From positions 1 to 9,473 of the forward strand of contig JBOHRE010000113.1 of NCBI GenBank assembly GCA_050732635.1: a stretch of DNA of 9,473 nucleotides. Direction: 5' to 3'. This DNA comes from JBOHRE01 sp050732635. GTDB taxonomy: Bacteria; Gemmatimonadota; Gemmatimonadetes; Longimicrobiales; RSA9. A program made the position numbers and the translations under genes. Under the pieces are notes generated by a model. The model saw only the letters and a list, made by a program, of their open reading frames with translations. It made no database searches and was not told where the DNA came from. Every line of letters begins with the position of its first letter. The stretch's first letter is position 1. Shown piece by piece: positions 1 through 6,393 of this stretch.

Positions 1-1720
1 CGCCACCGCCGAAGCCGGAGCCGCTGCTCGAGCCGCCGGGCGGCGCCATGGCCCGCGTGGTCGCGGTGGTCGCGCCCTGCACCGCCTGCACCATCGAGTA
101 CGCGGTGAAGTCGCCGGGGCGAGCGCCGTGGTACCAGTCGCGCGGCGGGATCATGATCCCCTCGAACTTCTTGCCCCAGCGCTCCTCGACGCCGAGCGCG
201 ATGGCATAGGGCAGCAGCTTGTCGAACATCTCCGGCGTCAGCAGTGTGCGCTCGTAGCGGTCGCTCTCGACGCGTGAGAGGAACTCGTGCAGCCCTTTCG
301 CGTGGCCGGACACGCTCAGGCCGCGCTGCGTGCGCCGCGGCATGGCCAGGCCGAAGCCGATCACGATCAGCGCAGTCAGGCCGGTGGCGATCAGCCACGC
401 CGGCAGCCAGACGACCCCCGTTGCGGCCAGCACGATGCCGGCCGCACCCAGAGCGACGCCGACCAGCAGACCGAAGAACACGAAGATCGCGCGCACGGTC
501 GTCGGGCTGCGATCGTAGTGGCCGCCACCCACGATCGCCTTGGACACGAGTGACTTCACCTCGGCGGCCGTCTTGTGGAATTCGTCCTCGAGCGCCTCGA
601 GCTCGACGCGGCTGCTGACGCCGCCGACGCCGAACAGCCCGACCAGCACCTCGCGCTCGTGTGGCTTCAGCGCGCTCCACTCGCTCGCGGCTGTGCGCCG
701 CACGAACGTGTAGCGCTTGCCGCCGCCGATCCCGAGGAAACCGGGCTTCTCCTCCTCCTCGATGGCGATGTGGCCGCGCACGGCCAGGTCGATGAGCGTG
801 GCCGCGACCTCGCGCGAGGCCAGCGCCTCGTCGTGCATGTAGCCGACCTCGGCCGGGCTCAGCCCACGCGGCGGCTCGTAGCGCACCACGATCGGGCCGA
901 GCGGCGGGTCATCGCCGAAGCGACGCCAGACGCGGTACATGACGAAGAAGCCGAGGACTGGCAGCAGCAGTGGCCAGAAGTCGCGGCCGCGGGGTGTCTC
1001 AGCGGCACCCGCCGGCGCATCGGCCTCGATCGGCGCGGATGGCGCGCTGCGGTCGACGAGGCCCGGCGCCCACGCCACCGCCACGGTCAGCCCTTCACCC
1101 GGCTCGAGACGCTGACCGGAGGCCACCCGAACCGTTTCGCCGTCGACCTGCGGCAGCGCCGTGCTGGTATCCCGGTACGCGCCGGTCCAGGCGAGCGCGC
1201 GGACCGCCGCCGCGCCCGCCGGCAGCAGCACGGTCGCGCTCGCGTCCGCGATCGGCGCCTCCCACGCGTTGCCGGTCACGTTCCAGTACAGCTCGTCGTG
1301 CTCGCCGGTCGCGTGGTCGGGCGGGAAGAAGCGCAGCGCGTTCTCTGCGCGGTAGTGCAGCACGACGTCGCGCGTCGCGTCCTCGGCGCCCGGCACCCAG
1401 ATGCGCAGCTCGACCGCGTCGCGGCCGCGCGACTCGTCGATGCGCAGCGTCCGGCCCTCCCCGTCCGTCGCCCGGAAGTCAGCGAGCGACAGCGTCGCGC
1501 GCGAGTCCGCGTACCCGGTATTGATGTCGCGGCGCAGGCCGTTCCAGCTGCCGTCGAAGCGGATGCGGAAGCGCTCGGTGACGTCGACCGTCGCATCGGC
1601 GTTGACGCGCAGCTCCACGTCCATCCGCTCGATCAGCAGCGAGCGCTGCTGCGCGTGCCCCGCGGCAGCGAACCAGAGCGCTGCCGCGATCGAGGCCAGC
1701 CACAGGGTTGCCTGCCGCAT
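1..1720 (-). CDS. DUF2207 family membrane protein, C-terminal end cut off by the window
   Basis: Reading the minus strand from the ATG at 1720-1718 gives 573 codons with no stop up to the window edge. The N-terminus is a signal peptide with likely cleavage after GHA (residue 23). An extracytoplasmic beta-rich domain follows, with hallmark DUF2207 motifs: FDGSWNGLRRDI and ELYWNVTGNAWEAPI. A membrane helix lies near 245-262 (DFWPLLLPVLGFFVMYRVW), followed by a cytoplasmic winged-helix-like part (GLSPAEVGYMHDEAL, then LIDLAVRGHIAIEEEE). Two hydrophobic helices follow at about 411-460. The visible end is Gly/Ser-rich (PPGGSSSGSGFGGG), the typical tail of this family, so only a few residues are probably missing. 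DUF2207 proteins have no established biochemical function; they are often encoded beside LemA, and here a lemA lies at 6394-6945. No clear Shine-Dalgarno precedes the ATG, but the signal peptide fits this start. Family assignment is confident; function is unknown. Confidence 0.92.
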   Translation of the reverse strand, partial: MRQATLWLASIAAALWFAAAGHAQQRSLLIERMDVELRVNADATVDVTERFRIRFDGSWNGLRRDINTGYADSRATLSLADFRATDGEGRTLRIDESRGRDAVELRIWVPGAEDATRDVVLHYRAENALRFFPPDHATGEHDELYWNVTGNAWEAPIADASATVLLPAGAAAVRALAWTGAYRDTSTALPQVDGETVRVASGQRLEPGEGLTVAVAWAPGLVDRSAPSAPIEADAPAGAAETPRGRDFWPLLLPVLGFFVMYRVWRRFGDDPPLGPIVVRYEPPRGLSPAEVGYMHDEALASREVAATLIDLAVRGHIAIEEEEKPGFLGIGGGKRYTFVRRTAASEWSALKPHEREVLVGLFGVGGVSSRVELEALEDEFHKTAAEVKSLVSKAIVGGGHYDRSPTTVRAIFVFFGLLVGVALGAAGIVLAATGVVWLPAWLIATGLTALIVIGFGLAMPRRTQRGLSVSGHAKGLHEFLSRVESDRYERTLLTPEMFDKLLPYAIALGVEERWGKKFEGIMIPPRDWYHGARPGDFTAYSMVQAVQGATTATTRAMAPPGGSSSGSGFGGG

Positions 1721-2318
1721 CACGTCGCCCGCCCAGTTCAGGAGTGCACTGCCGCCTACGGCACTTATATTATGGCGGGATCGGAGCGCCTGGTAGGCGT
1801 AGCTGCCCTCTGGTCCGAACCGGCATCGTGCACCGATCCTCAACGTAGCGCGTCAGCCACAGACGTGTCCACGGCCGTCGCAGGTGCACGACGACCGCCC
1901 GGGACCGCGCACCGAACGCCAGCAGGTCAAGCCATTGTCCAGCACGGGTTTGCGGTTCTCCGCGTGATGCGCCACCCGTTGGCCCCTCGTTTGCACGTTC
2001 AATGGTATTTGCTGCATCCATGCCTGTAGCTCTTCCGATAGCGGCCGCCGCCGCGGGTTTTGATGTTGCGCTTTCCCCACATATGGCAGAAATGGCGTTC
2101 CCGCGGACCGGGCAACGCAGACCAAGTCGTTCAGTTCCAACCACATCGGTTCCGGTCCTGGCGCGCCCGCCTTGCGCCTTCTCCGGGTGTGACGCAGGGA
2201 GGATGCGCTCCTCCGGTGCTGATGCCGTGATCGGATAGAAGAACTGTTCGGGCTCCCGCCGCCTGAAGACGGTAGCCGCTAGTGTCCCGCCCGCTGCCGG
2301 GGAGCTGATAACATCACT
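1721..2318. other. Gene-poor intergenic stretch between divergent genes
   Basis: These 598 nt separate the DUF2207 gene (leftward) from the four-helix protein gene (rightward). I see no convincing coding sequence. A minus-strand frame stays open across 1770-2912, but its product is Arg/His/Gln-rich, lacks recognisable motifs, and runs antisense through the neighbouring membrane-protein gene, so I treat it as a shadow. By eye, the sequence from about 1950 on is less GC-rich than both flanks. Local structures: an AT-rich core with flanking inverted repeats at 1753-1799, and a 6-bp hairpin GGAGGA/TCCTCC with a 5-nt loop at 2198-2214. It could hold promoters for both flanking genes, a decayed gene, or an undetected small RNA. 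Confidence 0.6.
1753..1799 (-). promoter_or_regulatory. Candidate promoter/operator of the DUF2207 gene
   Basis: A short AT-rich core (TTATATTATGG on the plus strand, 1765-1775) stands out in GC-rich surroundings. On the minus strand it reads CCATAATATAAG, offering two overlapping -10-like hexamers (CATAAT, TATAAG) about 45 nt before the DUF2207 start codon. The core is enclosed by perfect 7-bp inverted repeats, CGCCTAC (1753-1759) and GTAGGCG (1793-1799). No good -35 hexamer lies at the usual distance, which would suit an activator-dependent or alternative-sigma promoter. The right arm can also fold locally as CGCCT-GGT-AGGCG. Inference only. Confidence 0.3.
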
Positions 2319-2843
2319 ATGGCGGCGAAAACGGGGGATATCCCCTCGCCGATCCTGCTCCGTCAGGAGCCCAGGACACGCGTTCTCCCCGCGGAGGCGT
2401 TCGCGCGCCCGATAGCGTTCAGCCTCATGGCGGCGGGCCTGATTTTCATCCTGGGCAGCATCACCGATGTGCTCATTCTGTGGCTCTTCCAGCGGCAACC
2501 CTCCACACAGTGGGAGTTCACGGCGGTCGCGACGACGACAGAAGGGCTGCCCCGCATAGCGCTCGGTGCCGCAATGGTGTACGCCGCCCTGCACGTGCGC
2601 GGCTCGACTACGATGTTCGCTTACCGCGTGCTCGGAATCCTGCTCATCGTGGTCGGACTCGCCGGCGCCATTTTGGGCACGCTCATGGTGTTGGATTACA
2701 TCACCTTGCGATCCACGGTTCAGCCGCAGGCCGCTGGAATGTTCAAAGGTGCGGTCGTGAAGACGCTGCTCCTCGCGGGTCTGTACGTGGTGCTGCTGAT
2801 TCCGGCCGGGGTGATCAGCATGCGCAAACCGAAGACGCGGTAA
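2319..2843 (+). CDS. Hypothetical four-helix integral membrane protein
   Basis: The protein is 174 aa. I do not recognise a named family. It has a hydrophilic N-terminus of about 30 residues, then four hydrophobic segments at roughly 31-57, 78-94, 103-127 and 146-166, and a short basic tail (MRKPKTR). No signal-peptide cleavage site or catalytic motif is visible, so it is most simply an inner-membrane protein with both ends in the cytoplasm. The start at 2319 is uncertain. The nearest purine-rich stretch (GGGGAG, 2299-2304) is 14 nt upstream, so initiation may be weak or leaderless; the next in-frame Met (residue 37) would cut into helix 1 and is less likely. Codon third positions look less GC-rich than in the flanking permease and sdh genes. 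A hairpin at 2861-2883 closes the gene, so it is probably monocistronic. The regular hydrophobic pattern supports this strand over the long antisense frame. Confidence 0.7.
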   Translation: MAAKTGDIPSPILLRQEPRTRVLPAEAFARPIAFSLMAAGLIFILGSITDVLILWLFQRQPSTQWEFTAVATTTEGLPRIALGAAMVYAALHVRGSTTMFAYRVLGILLIVVGLAGAILGTLMVLDYITLRSTVQPQAAGMFKGAVVKTLLLAGLYVVLLIPAGVISMRKPKTR

Positions 2844-2860
2844 GGTGACAGGCCGACATA

Positions 2861-2883
2861 CCGGGCCCGACGATGGGACCCGG
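2861..2883 (+). terminator. Terminator-like hairpin after the four-helix protein gene
   Basis: Eighteen nucleotides past the stop codon, CCGGGCCC (2861-2868) pairs with GGG-A-CCCGG (2875-2883) around a hexaloop GACGAT. This gives eight base pairs, all G-C, with one bulged A. The tail TTACCTTCT is only weakly T-rich, so this is either an imperfect intrinsic terminator or an mRNA 3'-end stabiliser. Confidence 0.5.
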
Positions 2884-2913
2884 CGAGTTACCTTCTGACG
2901 ACGGGAGGTCACC

Positions 2914-2961
2914 GGGCGCCAGTCCGACCCGAGTCAGAGTCGGCGGTGGGTCGCGGCGCCC
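2914..2961 (+). other. Nested stem-loop upstream of the PEP-CTERM gene
   Basis: GGGCGCC (2914-2920) pairs with GGCGCCC (2955-2961). Inside it, CGACCC (2925-2930) pairs with GGGTCG (2948-2953). That gives 13 bp of stem with a 4/1 asymmetric internal loop and a 17-nt apical loop. A competing hairpin is possible with CCGAC (2924-2928) and GTCGG (2939-2943). The element ends about 60 nt before the PEP-CTERM start codon. It could be part of a structured 5' leader, a second terminator for the upstream gene, or a protein-binding DNA inverted repeat. The pairing is read directly from the sequence; the role is inference. Confidence 0.4.
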
Positions 2962-3005
2962 CATGCCGCTCCCCGAGCTGTAAGGCCGCGGGAGATACTA
3001 CCCGA

Positions 3006-3017
3006 AGGAGGAGGAGG
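3006..3017 (+). promoter_or_regulatory. Very strong, iterated Shine-Dalgarno of the PEP-CTERM gene
   Basis: AGGAGGAGGAGG contains overlapping copies of the ideal anti-16S core. The last copy ends 5 nt before the ATG at 3023. It fixes that ATG rather than the in-frame ATG at 3032, which would be 14 nt away. The start region also forms a small inverted repeat, GCATG-ATCGC-CATGC (3021-3035), that overlaps the initiation codon. Confidence 0.75.
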
Positions 3018-3022
3018 TTGGC

Positions 3023-3592
3023 ATGATCGCCATGCGGCACTTACGAAAAGGCGTGGTCACGCTCGTTGCGGCGGCTATCGTCGGCCTGCCAGGACAGGCG
3101 CAGGCACAATCGATCGACATGAACGCGAGCCTGGGCGCGAGCTGCTTCGTCGCTGACTGTAGTACCGTGATGTTCACACTCGGGCTCCCCGGCATCGACG
3201 CCTTCATCGATATCGTCCGCCTGTTCAGCAGCGATCCCGCCACCTGGCAGTTTGCCGGATTGCTCGGGGTGTTCGACAACACCGGGAGCTTCCAAAGCAG
3301 CTGGAGTGGTCAGGTCGATAATGCCGGGCTCCTGCTCCGCGCGACAGGCTCGTTCGCTGCCGAGCCGCTGCAGATATTTGTCGCGATGTCGACGTGGGGA
3401 ACGCAGGCCCAGCTGTTCAATGGCACTCTCTCGGTCTCGGGCCAGGGCAACACGTTACAGAGCGGCACTGGCACCGACATTAGTTTCGGTGCCACCCTCG
3501 TTCCGGAGCCCGCCACCTTGCTGTTGTTGGCAACGGGTCTCGCCGGAGTGGCCGGGGCGGCGCGGCGGCGGCGCCGTTCAGAAGACGTGTAA
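3023..3592 (+). CDS. Small secreted PEP-CTERM sorting-domain protein
   Basis: The protein is 189 aa. The N-terminus is a Sec signal peptide: basic MRHLRKG, hydrophobic core, and likely cleavage after AQA at residue 28. The mature part (about 29-158) is rich in Gly, Ser, Thr and small hydrophobics, has a cysteine pair C41/C46, and resembles no enzyme I know. The C-terminus is a textbook PEP-CTERM sorting signal: VPEP at residues 160-163, a hydrophobic helix (ATLLLLATGLAGVAGAA), then an Arg cluster. In this system an EpsH-type exosortase recognises the PEP motif and the protein is released to the cell surface or extracellular matrix, often in organisms making exopolysaccharide; no exosortase lies in this window. 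A strong Shine-Dalgarno and a terminator-like hairpin just past the stop suggest a self-contained, well-translated gene. The role of the mature domain is unknown. Confidence 0.9.
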   Translation: MIAMRHLRKGVVTLVAAAIVGLPGQAQAQSIDMNASLGASCFVADCSTVMFTLGLPGIDAFIDIVRLFSSDPATWQFAGLLGVFDNTGSFQSSWSGQVDNAGLLLRATGSFAAEPLQIFVAMSTWGTQAQLFNGTLSVSGQGNTLQSGTGTDISFGATLVPEPATLLLLATGLAGVAGAARRRRRSEDV

Positions 3593-3597
3593 CGGGA

Positions 3598-3634
3598 GGA
3601 CGCGCGGGCCGGCACTGGCAGGCGGCGCGCGTCC
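3598..3634 (+). terminator. Terminator-like hairpin after the PEP-CTERM gene
   Basis: Five nucleotides after the stop codon, GGACGCGCG (3598-3606) pairs perfectly with CGCGCGTCC (3626-3634), a 9-bp GC-rich stem around a 19-nt loop that can itself pair GCC with GGC. The tail is CCTCCCCTTTCG rather than a T run. The convergent permease gene lies 170 nt away, so a transcription stop is needed here. Further right, GAC-GGAGCCG (3685-3696, with a 2-nt bulge) can pair with CGGCTCCGTC (3723-3732). Confidence 0.5.
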
Positions 3635-3760
3635 CCTCCCCTTTCGCCGCGTTCCCGCGGACGACCGAACTACGCGACCTGTCGGACGCGGAGCCGCGCG
3701 TTCGTGCGTGGCACCATGACGGCGGCTCCGTCTGGACCTGCGCGCGGAGCGGCGCGGCCG

Positions 3761-3782
3761 CACTTAGCGCACTCGCGAAGTG
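3761..3782 (-). terminator. Terminator-like hairpin after the permease gene
   Basis: On the minus strand this compact hairpin begins about 21 nt past the permease stop codon. CACTT/AAGTG forms five pairs, then comes one A-G mismatch and three more pairs (GCG/CGC) around a 4-nt loop. There is no T tract. Its position facing the hairpin at 3598-3634 fits two convergent transcription units ending against each other. Confidence 0.4.
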
Positions 3783-3803
3783 ACGAGGCAGATCGACCGG
3801 CCG

Positions 3804-6221
3804 CTACTCCGCCCGCAGCGCCTCGACCGGCGTCACCCGCGTCGCACGCAGCGCGGGCACGAGGCAGGCCGTCAGCGCCGCGCTCGCGAGCACCGCCGAA
3901 ATCGCCGTGAAGACCGCCGGGTCGTAGGGCTGGACATCGAACAGCGCCATGGCGAGCAGCCGGCCGAGGCCGAACGCCAGGCCGAGCCCGAGCACCATGC
4001 CGACCGCGAGCTGCACCATGCCCTGGCGCAGAATCAGGCGGAGCACGTCGCGCGCCTCCGCGCCCAGCGCCATGCGCACGCCGACCTCGCGCGTGCGCCG
4101 GCTGACCGCGAACGACATCACGCCGTAGAGCCCGACGGCAGCCAGGAACAGCGCAACCGCGCCGAAGACCATGAACAGCCCGCCGAACACGCCGTAGTGC
4201 CAGTTGTTGGCTCGGATCGCCTCGTCGAGCGGCTGGACGAAGTAGATCGGCAGGTCGGGATCGATACTGCGAATGGCCTCGCGGACCTGCGGGCCCAGCA
4301 GATTGGGCGCGCCCTGTGTGCGCGCTGCGATGCTCATGAAGCGGGCGCCCGTCTGGGCGACCGGGATGTAGAGGCCCGCCGGCTCCTCGTTCTCGATGCC
4401 GGCCATGTACAGGTCCGGCACAACGCCCACGATCGTACGCCACGGCCCAGGGTTTTCTGGACCGCCCGTGCGCACGCGCAGCCCGAGCGGCTCGCGGCCC
4501 TCGAAGAACTTCACCGCAAAGCTCCGGTTCACGGTGGCCACCGGCAGCGCGCCGTGCCGGTCCTGTGAGCCGAAGTCGCGTCCGGCGCTGAGCTCGGCAC
4601 CGAAGGTCTGGAAGAAGCCGGGCGCGATCGCGGCCTGATTGGCGTCCGGATAGTCGCGCGGGCTGGCGTAGCTCTCGCCCTCGATCTCGAGCGACGTGCC
4701 GCCGGACCACAGTCCCGGCAGGCCGCTGGTCAGGGCAACCGCCTGCACGCCCGGGATCGAGCCCAGCCGCGGCAGCAGCGTCTCGTACAGCGCGGCGCGC
4801 CGCAGACTGTCGGGGTACTCGATCTCGGGAAGGCCGATGCGGGCCGTGAACACGTTCGTCGTGTGGAACGGGAACTCGAGCGTACGCAGGTTCGTCACGC
4901 TCTTGATCATCAGCCCGGCGCCGACGAGCAGCCCGCAGGACAGGGCAATCTCGACGACCACCAGCCCACGGCTGACCCGCCCGATCCGGAAGCTCGACGA
5001 GCCGCGCGACTCGTCCTTCAGGATCTCGCCGACATTGGCACGCGAGGCCTGCAGCGCGGGCAGCGTGCCGGCAATGAACCCGGCGACCAAGGTGACCGCG
5101 GTGATCCAGCCGAGCGCGACCGGGTCCAGCCGGATGTCGATCCAGTACGGCGGCTGGGTATCCGCGATCGCGCGGTTGAACAGCGTGATCCCGAGCCAGG
5201 CGATGCCGGTCCCCAGGACCGCGCCACCGATCGCCAGCACCAGCGACTCCGACAGGAACTGCACGATCAGCCGCCAGCGCGACGCACCCAGCGCGGAGCG
5301 GATGCCGACCTCCTTGGCGCGCACGGCCGCGCGGCTCAGCAGCAGGTTCGCCACGTTCGCGCAGGCAATCACCAGAATCAGAAAGACGGCGCCGAGCATC
5401 GTATACAGCAGCGCACGAGGCTCGTCGCCGATGAACTCTTCGATCACCGGCTTCACCACCGTGCCCACGCCCTCGTTCGTGGCGGGGTGCTCCAGCTCGA
5501 GCCGACGCGCGATCGACGCCAGGTCGGCGTTCGCCTGGTCGATCGTGACGCCAGGCCGCAGCCGTGCGAACACCTCCAGCGTCTGACCCTCGCCGCGCGG
5601 CACGCGCAGCGGGTCGGCGGCCAGCGGCAGCCACACGTCCTCCGTCTCCGGGAAATGGAAGCCGTCGGGCATCACGCCGATCACCGTCACCACCCGACCC
5701 ATCACCTTGATGCTCGTACCGATGATCGCCGGATCCGAGGCGAACCGGTCCCTCCAGACCGTGTGCCCGAGCAGGACGACCGCCGCCGCGTCCGGCCGGT
5801 CCTCCTCCTGCGTGAAGGCGCGACCGAGCGCGGGCCGGACCTGCAGCACGTCGAAGAGGTCTGCGTCGACGAAACCGCCATCGTAACGCTCCGGCCCGTC
5901 AGGACCGGTGAGATTGATCGTGCCGGTATACAGGCCGGACATCGCCACGAATGAGCGCTGCTGCGCCTTCCAGTCCGCGAGGTCATGGATCGTCGCCTCC
6001 ATGCTTTCCACGCCCTCCGACAGCCGGGTCCGCTCGATGTGCACCACCGCGTCCGGCTCGGGGACCGGCAGTCCGCGCAGCAGCGCGCCGTAGATGATGC
6101 TGAACATCATCGTGGTCAGCCCGATGCCGAACCCCAGAGCCAGCACCGAGATGGACGACGCGCCCGGATCCTTGCGGATCAGGCGGGCGCCCAGACGCAG
6201 ATCCTTCAGCAGGTTGTGCAT
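3804..6221 (-). CDS. ABC-type permease with duplicated MacB/FtsX modules (ADOP family)
   Basis: The protein is 805 aa from the chosen start MHNLLKDLRLGARLIRKDPG, the usual opening of this family. The frame stays open upstream to 6332, but those 37 residues are low-complexity and unlike the family. Order: helix 21-47; MacB-type periplasmic domain about 48-270; FtsX module about 272-395 with KEVGIRSALGASRWRLI and the end motif LPALQASRANVGEIL; helix 418-440; second periplasmic domain about 441-670; second FtsX module about 677-798 with REVGVRMALGAEARDV and LVPALRATRVTPVEALRAE. This is the full duplicated architecture of acidobacterial duplicated orphan permeases, about eight helices. It lacks the optional N-terminal PadR-like prefix. 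MacB/FtsX permeases usually couple ATP hydrolysis by a partner to periplasmic work such as efflux or lipoprotein handling. No ATPase gene is adjacent, as is usual for ADOP proteins, and the substrate is unknown. No clear Shine-Dalgarno precedes the ATG. Confidence 0.93.
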   Translation of the reverse strand: MHNLLKDLRLGARLIRKDPGASSISVLALGFGIGLTTMMFSIIYGALLRGLPVPEPDAVVHIERTRLSEGVESMEATIHDLADWKAQQRSFVAMSGLYTGTINLTGPDGPERYDGGFVDADLFDVLQVRPALGRAFTQEEDRPDAAAVVLLGHTVWRDRFASDPAIIGTSIKVMGRVVTVIGVMPDGFHFPETEDVWLPLAADPLRVPRGEGQTLEVFARLRPGVTIDQANADLASIARRLELEHPATNEGVGTVVKPVIEEFIGDEPRALLYTMLGAVFLILVIACANVANLLLSRAAVRAKEVGIRSALGASRWRLIVQFLSESLVLAIGGAVLGTGIAWLGITLFNRAIADTQPPYWIDIRLDPVALGWITAVTLVAGFIAGTLPALQASRANVGEILKDESRGSSSFRIGRVSRGLVVVEIALSCGLLVGAGLMIKSVTNLRTLEFPFHTTNVFTARIGLPEIEYPDSLRRAALYETLLPRLGSIPGVQAVALTSGLPGLWSGGTSLEIEGESYASPRDYPDANQAAIAPGFFQTFGAELSAGRDFGSQDRHGALPVATVNRSFAVKFFEGREPLGLRVRTGGPENPGPWRTIVGVVPDLYMAGIENEEPAGLYIPVAQTGARFMSIAARTQGAPNLLGPQVREAIRSIDPDLPIYFVQPLDEAIRANNWHYGVFGGLFMVFGAVALFLAAVGLYGVMSFAVSRRTREVGVRMALGAEARDVLRLILRQGMVQLAVGMVLGLGLAFGLGRLLAMALFDVQPYDPAVFTAISAVLASAALTACLVPALRATRVTPVEALRAE

Positions 6222-6265
6222 TGGCGAAACGGCTTGTGACGGGGTGGCGCAGCCGGTGGCGTTCG

Positions 6266-6275
6266 GCCGTACGGC
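6266..6275. promoter_or_regulatory. 10-bp palindrome in the permease/lemA divergent gap
   Basis: GCCGTACGGC is a perfect palindrome 45 nt upstream of the permease start, in the 172-nt gap shared with lemA. The same gap carries the direct repeat GGTGGCG (6243-6249 and 6255-6261) and its inverse CGCCACC (6303-6309). A repressor site is possible. In GC-rich DNA such short palindromes are also common by chance. Confidence 0.2.
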
Positions 6276-6393
6276 GGCCGCCTGCATCCGGTTTCGGCCA
6301 CGCGCCACCGCCCGTGACGGTGCGTACCGCAACTCGCCGCCCTATCTTGACGTAAGGCAGCAGCGTCTCGGCCACCCAATTCAGAGGATCATG

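Noticed and set aside
575..2029. Plus-strand open frame of 484 codons
   Set aside because: It is antisense to the DUF2207 gene, has biased Arg/Ala/Val composition, and shows no motif.
1721..2318. Integron attC site or insertion-sequence remnant in the gene-poor stretch
   Set aside because: No pair of attC core sites, no terminal inverted repeats with target duplication, and no recognisable transposase fragment were found.
1770..2912. Minus-strand open frame of 380 codons
   Set aside because: It runs antisense through the four-helix membrane protein gene, is rich in Arg/His/Gln, and has no domain motif. The plus-strand product has a regular helical pattern.
3021..3035. Sigma-54 (-24/-12) promoter resembling those of some PEP-CTERM genes
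   Set aside because: TGGCATG is present, but the GC dinucleotide is not at the required spacing, and the sequence overlaps the start codon itself.
3670..5634. Minus-strand open frame of 654 codons
   Set aside because: It is a frame-shifted shadow of the permease gene. All FtsX/MacB motifs are in the other frame, and this one is Ala/Arg/Gly low-complexity.
6222..6332. N-terminal extension of the permease frame
   Set aside because: The extra 37 residues are low-complexity, and the family normally starts at the MHNLLKDLRLGARL segment.
6094..6390. N-terminal extension of the lemA frame
   Set aside because: It overlaps the divergent permease gene and its promoter gap. LemA proteins start with the membrane anchor just before the YNRLV motif, and a Shine-Dalgarno sits at 6384-6388.
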